In this document: in pieces, positions 63,811 through 64,000 of the stretch | How positions within the stretch are numbered: position 1 is the stretch's first letter | Layout: each line of letters begins with the position of its first letter | Assembly: GCF_014529625.1 (NCBI RefSeq) | Contig: NZ_CP076039.1 | Coordinates: 744,001 to 808,000 of the forward strand | Direction of reading: 5' to 3' | Source: Candidatus Pelagisphaera phototrophica | GTDB taxonomy: Bacteria; Verrucomicrobiota; Verrucomicrobiia; Opitutales; Opitutaceae | Length of the DNA: 64,000 nucleotides | The notes under the pieces: generated by a model | What the model was told of the DNA's origin: nothing | Seen by the model: the letters and a program-made list of their open reading frames with translations, nothing else | Database searches by the model: none | Program-made: the position numbers and the translations under genes

Positions 63811-64000
63811 ATGAGACTCAGTACACGATTCATCTTCGGCTTTTTCGGCCTCTTATCCCTAGGCACGCTGTTGTCGGGAGCGGGCCCGAATATAGTGATC
63901 ATCCTCGTAGATGATATGGGTTATGGCGATTTAGGTTGCTACAATCAGGATTCCAAAATCCCTACACCTAATATCGACCGTCTGGCAAGTGAGGGTATGC
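63811..64000 (+). CDS. Secreted arylsulfatase-like protein (3' partial)
   Basis: The start of a sulfatase that runs off the right edge. From the ATG at 63811 it encodes a signal peptide (about residues 1-23, [17 protein letters not shown]), then [20 protein letters not shown] with the calcium-binding Asp pair, and [12 protein letters not shown], typical of arylsulfatase A-like enzymes. The catalytic Cys region lies outside. It follows DUF1501 after 44 bases, completing a DUF1549/1553-DUF1501-sulfatase operon. Confidence 0.88.
   Translation, partial: MRLSTRFIFGFFGLLSLGTLLSGAGPNIVIILVDDMGYGDLGCYNQDSKIPTPNIDRLASEGM

Noticed and set aside
1-64000. tRNA or rRNA genes, CRISPR arrays, integrases, toxin-antitoxin or phage-defence genes
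   Set aside because: None were recognised on either strand; intergenic regions are short and hold no cloverleaf or regularly spaced repeats.

Overview
The window is about 64 kb of bacterial chromosome, densely coded on both strands. It looks like a member of the Verrucomicrobiota, probably a marine Opitutales/Puniceicoccaceae-type organism. This placement is inferred from gene content: five sulfatase genes of the formylglycine type, PVC-type secreted genes (planctomycetal cytochrome/DUF1549/DUF1553, DUF1501, 3-keto-disaccharide hydrolase-like DUF1080), a GMC oxidoreductase paired with a gluconate-2-dehydrogenase subunit 3 protein, and a ribB-ribH-nusB-ftsY cluster. I saw no rRNA, tRNA, CRISPR array, intact transposase, prophage or recognisable defence locus.

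Layout. 1-4.8 kb: the 3' part of a PQQ sugar dehydrogenase-cytochrome fusion, then two secreted sulfatases. 5-8.1 kb (minus): PDZ protein, S4 RNA-binding protein, thyA and folA. 8.2-15.1 kb (plus): a sulfatase with HEAT repeats, a PHP-type phosphoesterase, a DUF1080 protein and a long Sel1-repeat protein. 15.1-26.95 kb: housekeeping and stress genes (GtrA, DJ-1/PfpI, SufR-like regulator, MgtE, YheT-like hydrolase, SRAP protein, MalY/PatB-like lyase, MscS channel) mixed with broken genes: a degenerate histidine kinase, two hsp20 genes and a SAM methyltransferase. 27.1-33.3 kb: a YejABEF-type peptide ABC importer. 33.4-35.3 kb (minus): a NatAB-type ABC exporter. 35.7-43.1 kb: ribB, ribH, nusB, ftsY, (minus) a DUF481 outer-membrane protein, then cysE, aroC and a CobW-like protein. 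43.1-47.4 kb (minus): a four-gene catabolic operon with an Nramp-superfamily transporter. 47.6-51.6 kb: an SDR, a Tat-exported TIM-barrel protein, the C-terminal half of an RND pump and a cupin. 52-59 kb (minus): sulfatase, PhoD-like phosphatase, GMC oxidoreductase and its small subunit. 59.1-64 kb (plus): DUF1549/DUF1553, DUF1501 and the start of another sulfatase.

The sulfatases, DUF1080-like proteins, isomerases and dehydrogenases suggest a heterotroph that breaks down sulfated polysaccharides and oxidises the released sugars.

The points most worth a second look are: an Nramp-superfamily transporter that lacks the metal-binding motifs and sits inside a sugar-catabolic operon; two compact multi-stem intergenic elements (54585-54706 and 57426-57502); a dispersed intergenic repeat at two convergent gene ends (4942-5001 and 51877-51936); an intrinsic-terminator-like hairpin in the ribB leader with no gene to end; and a series of decayed genes in which three in-frame stop codons can each be explained by one C-to-T change.
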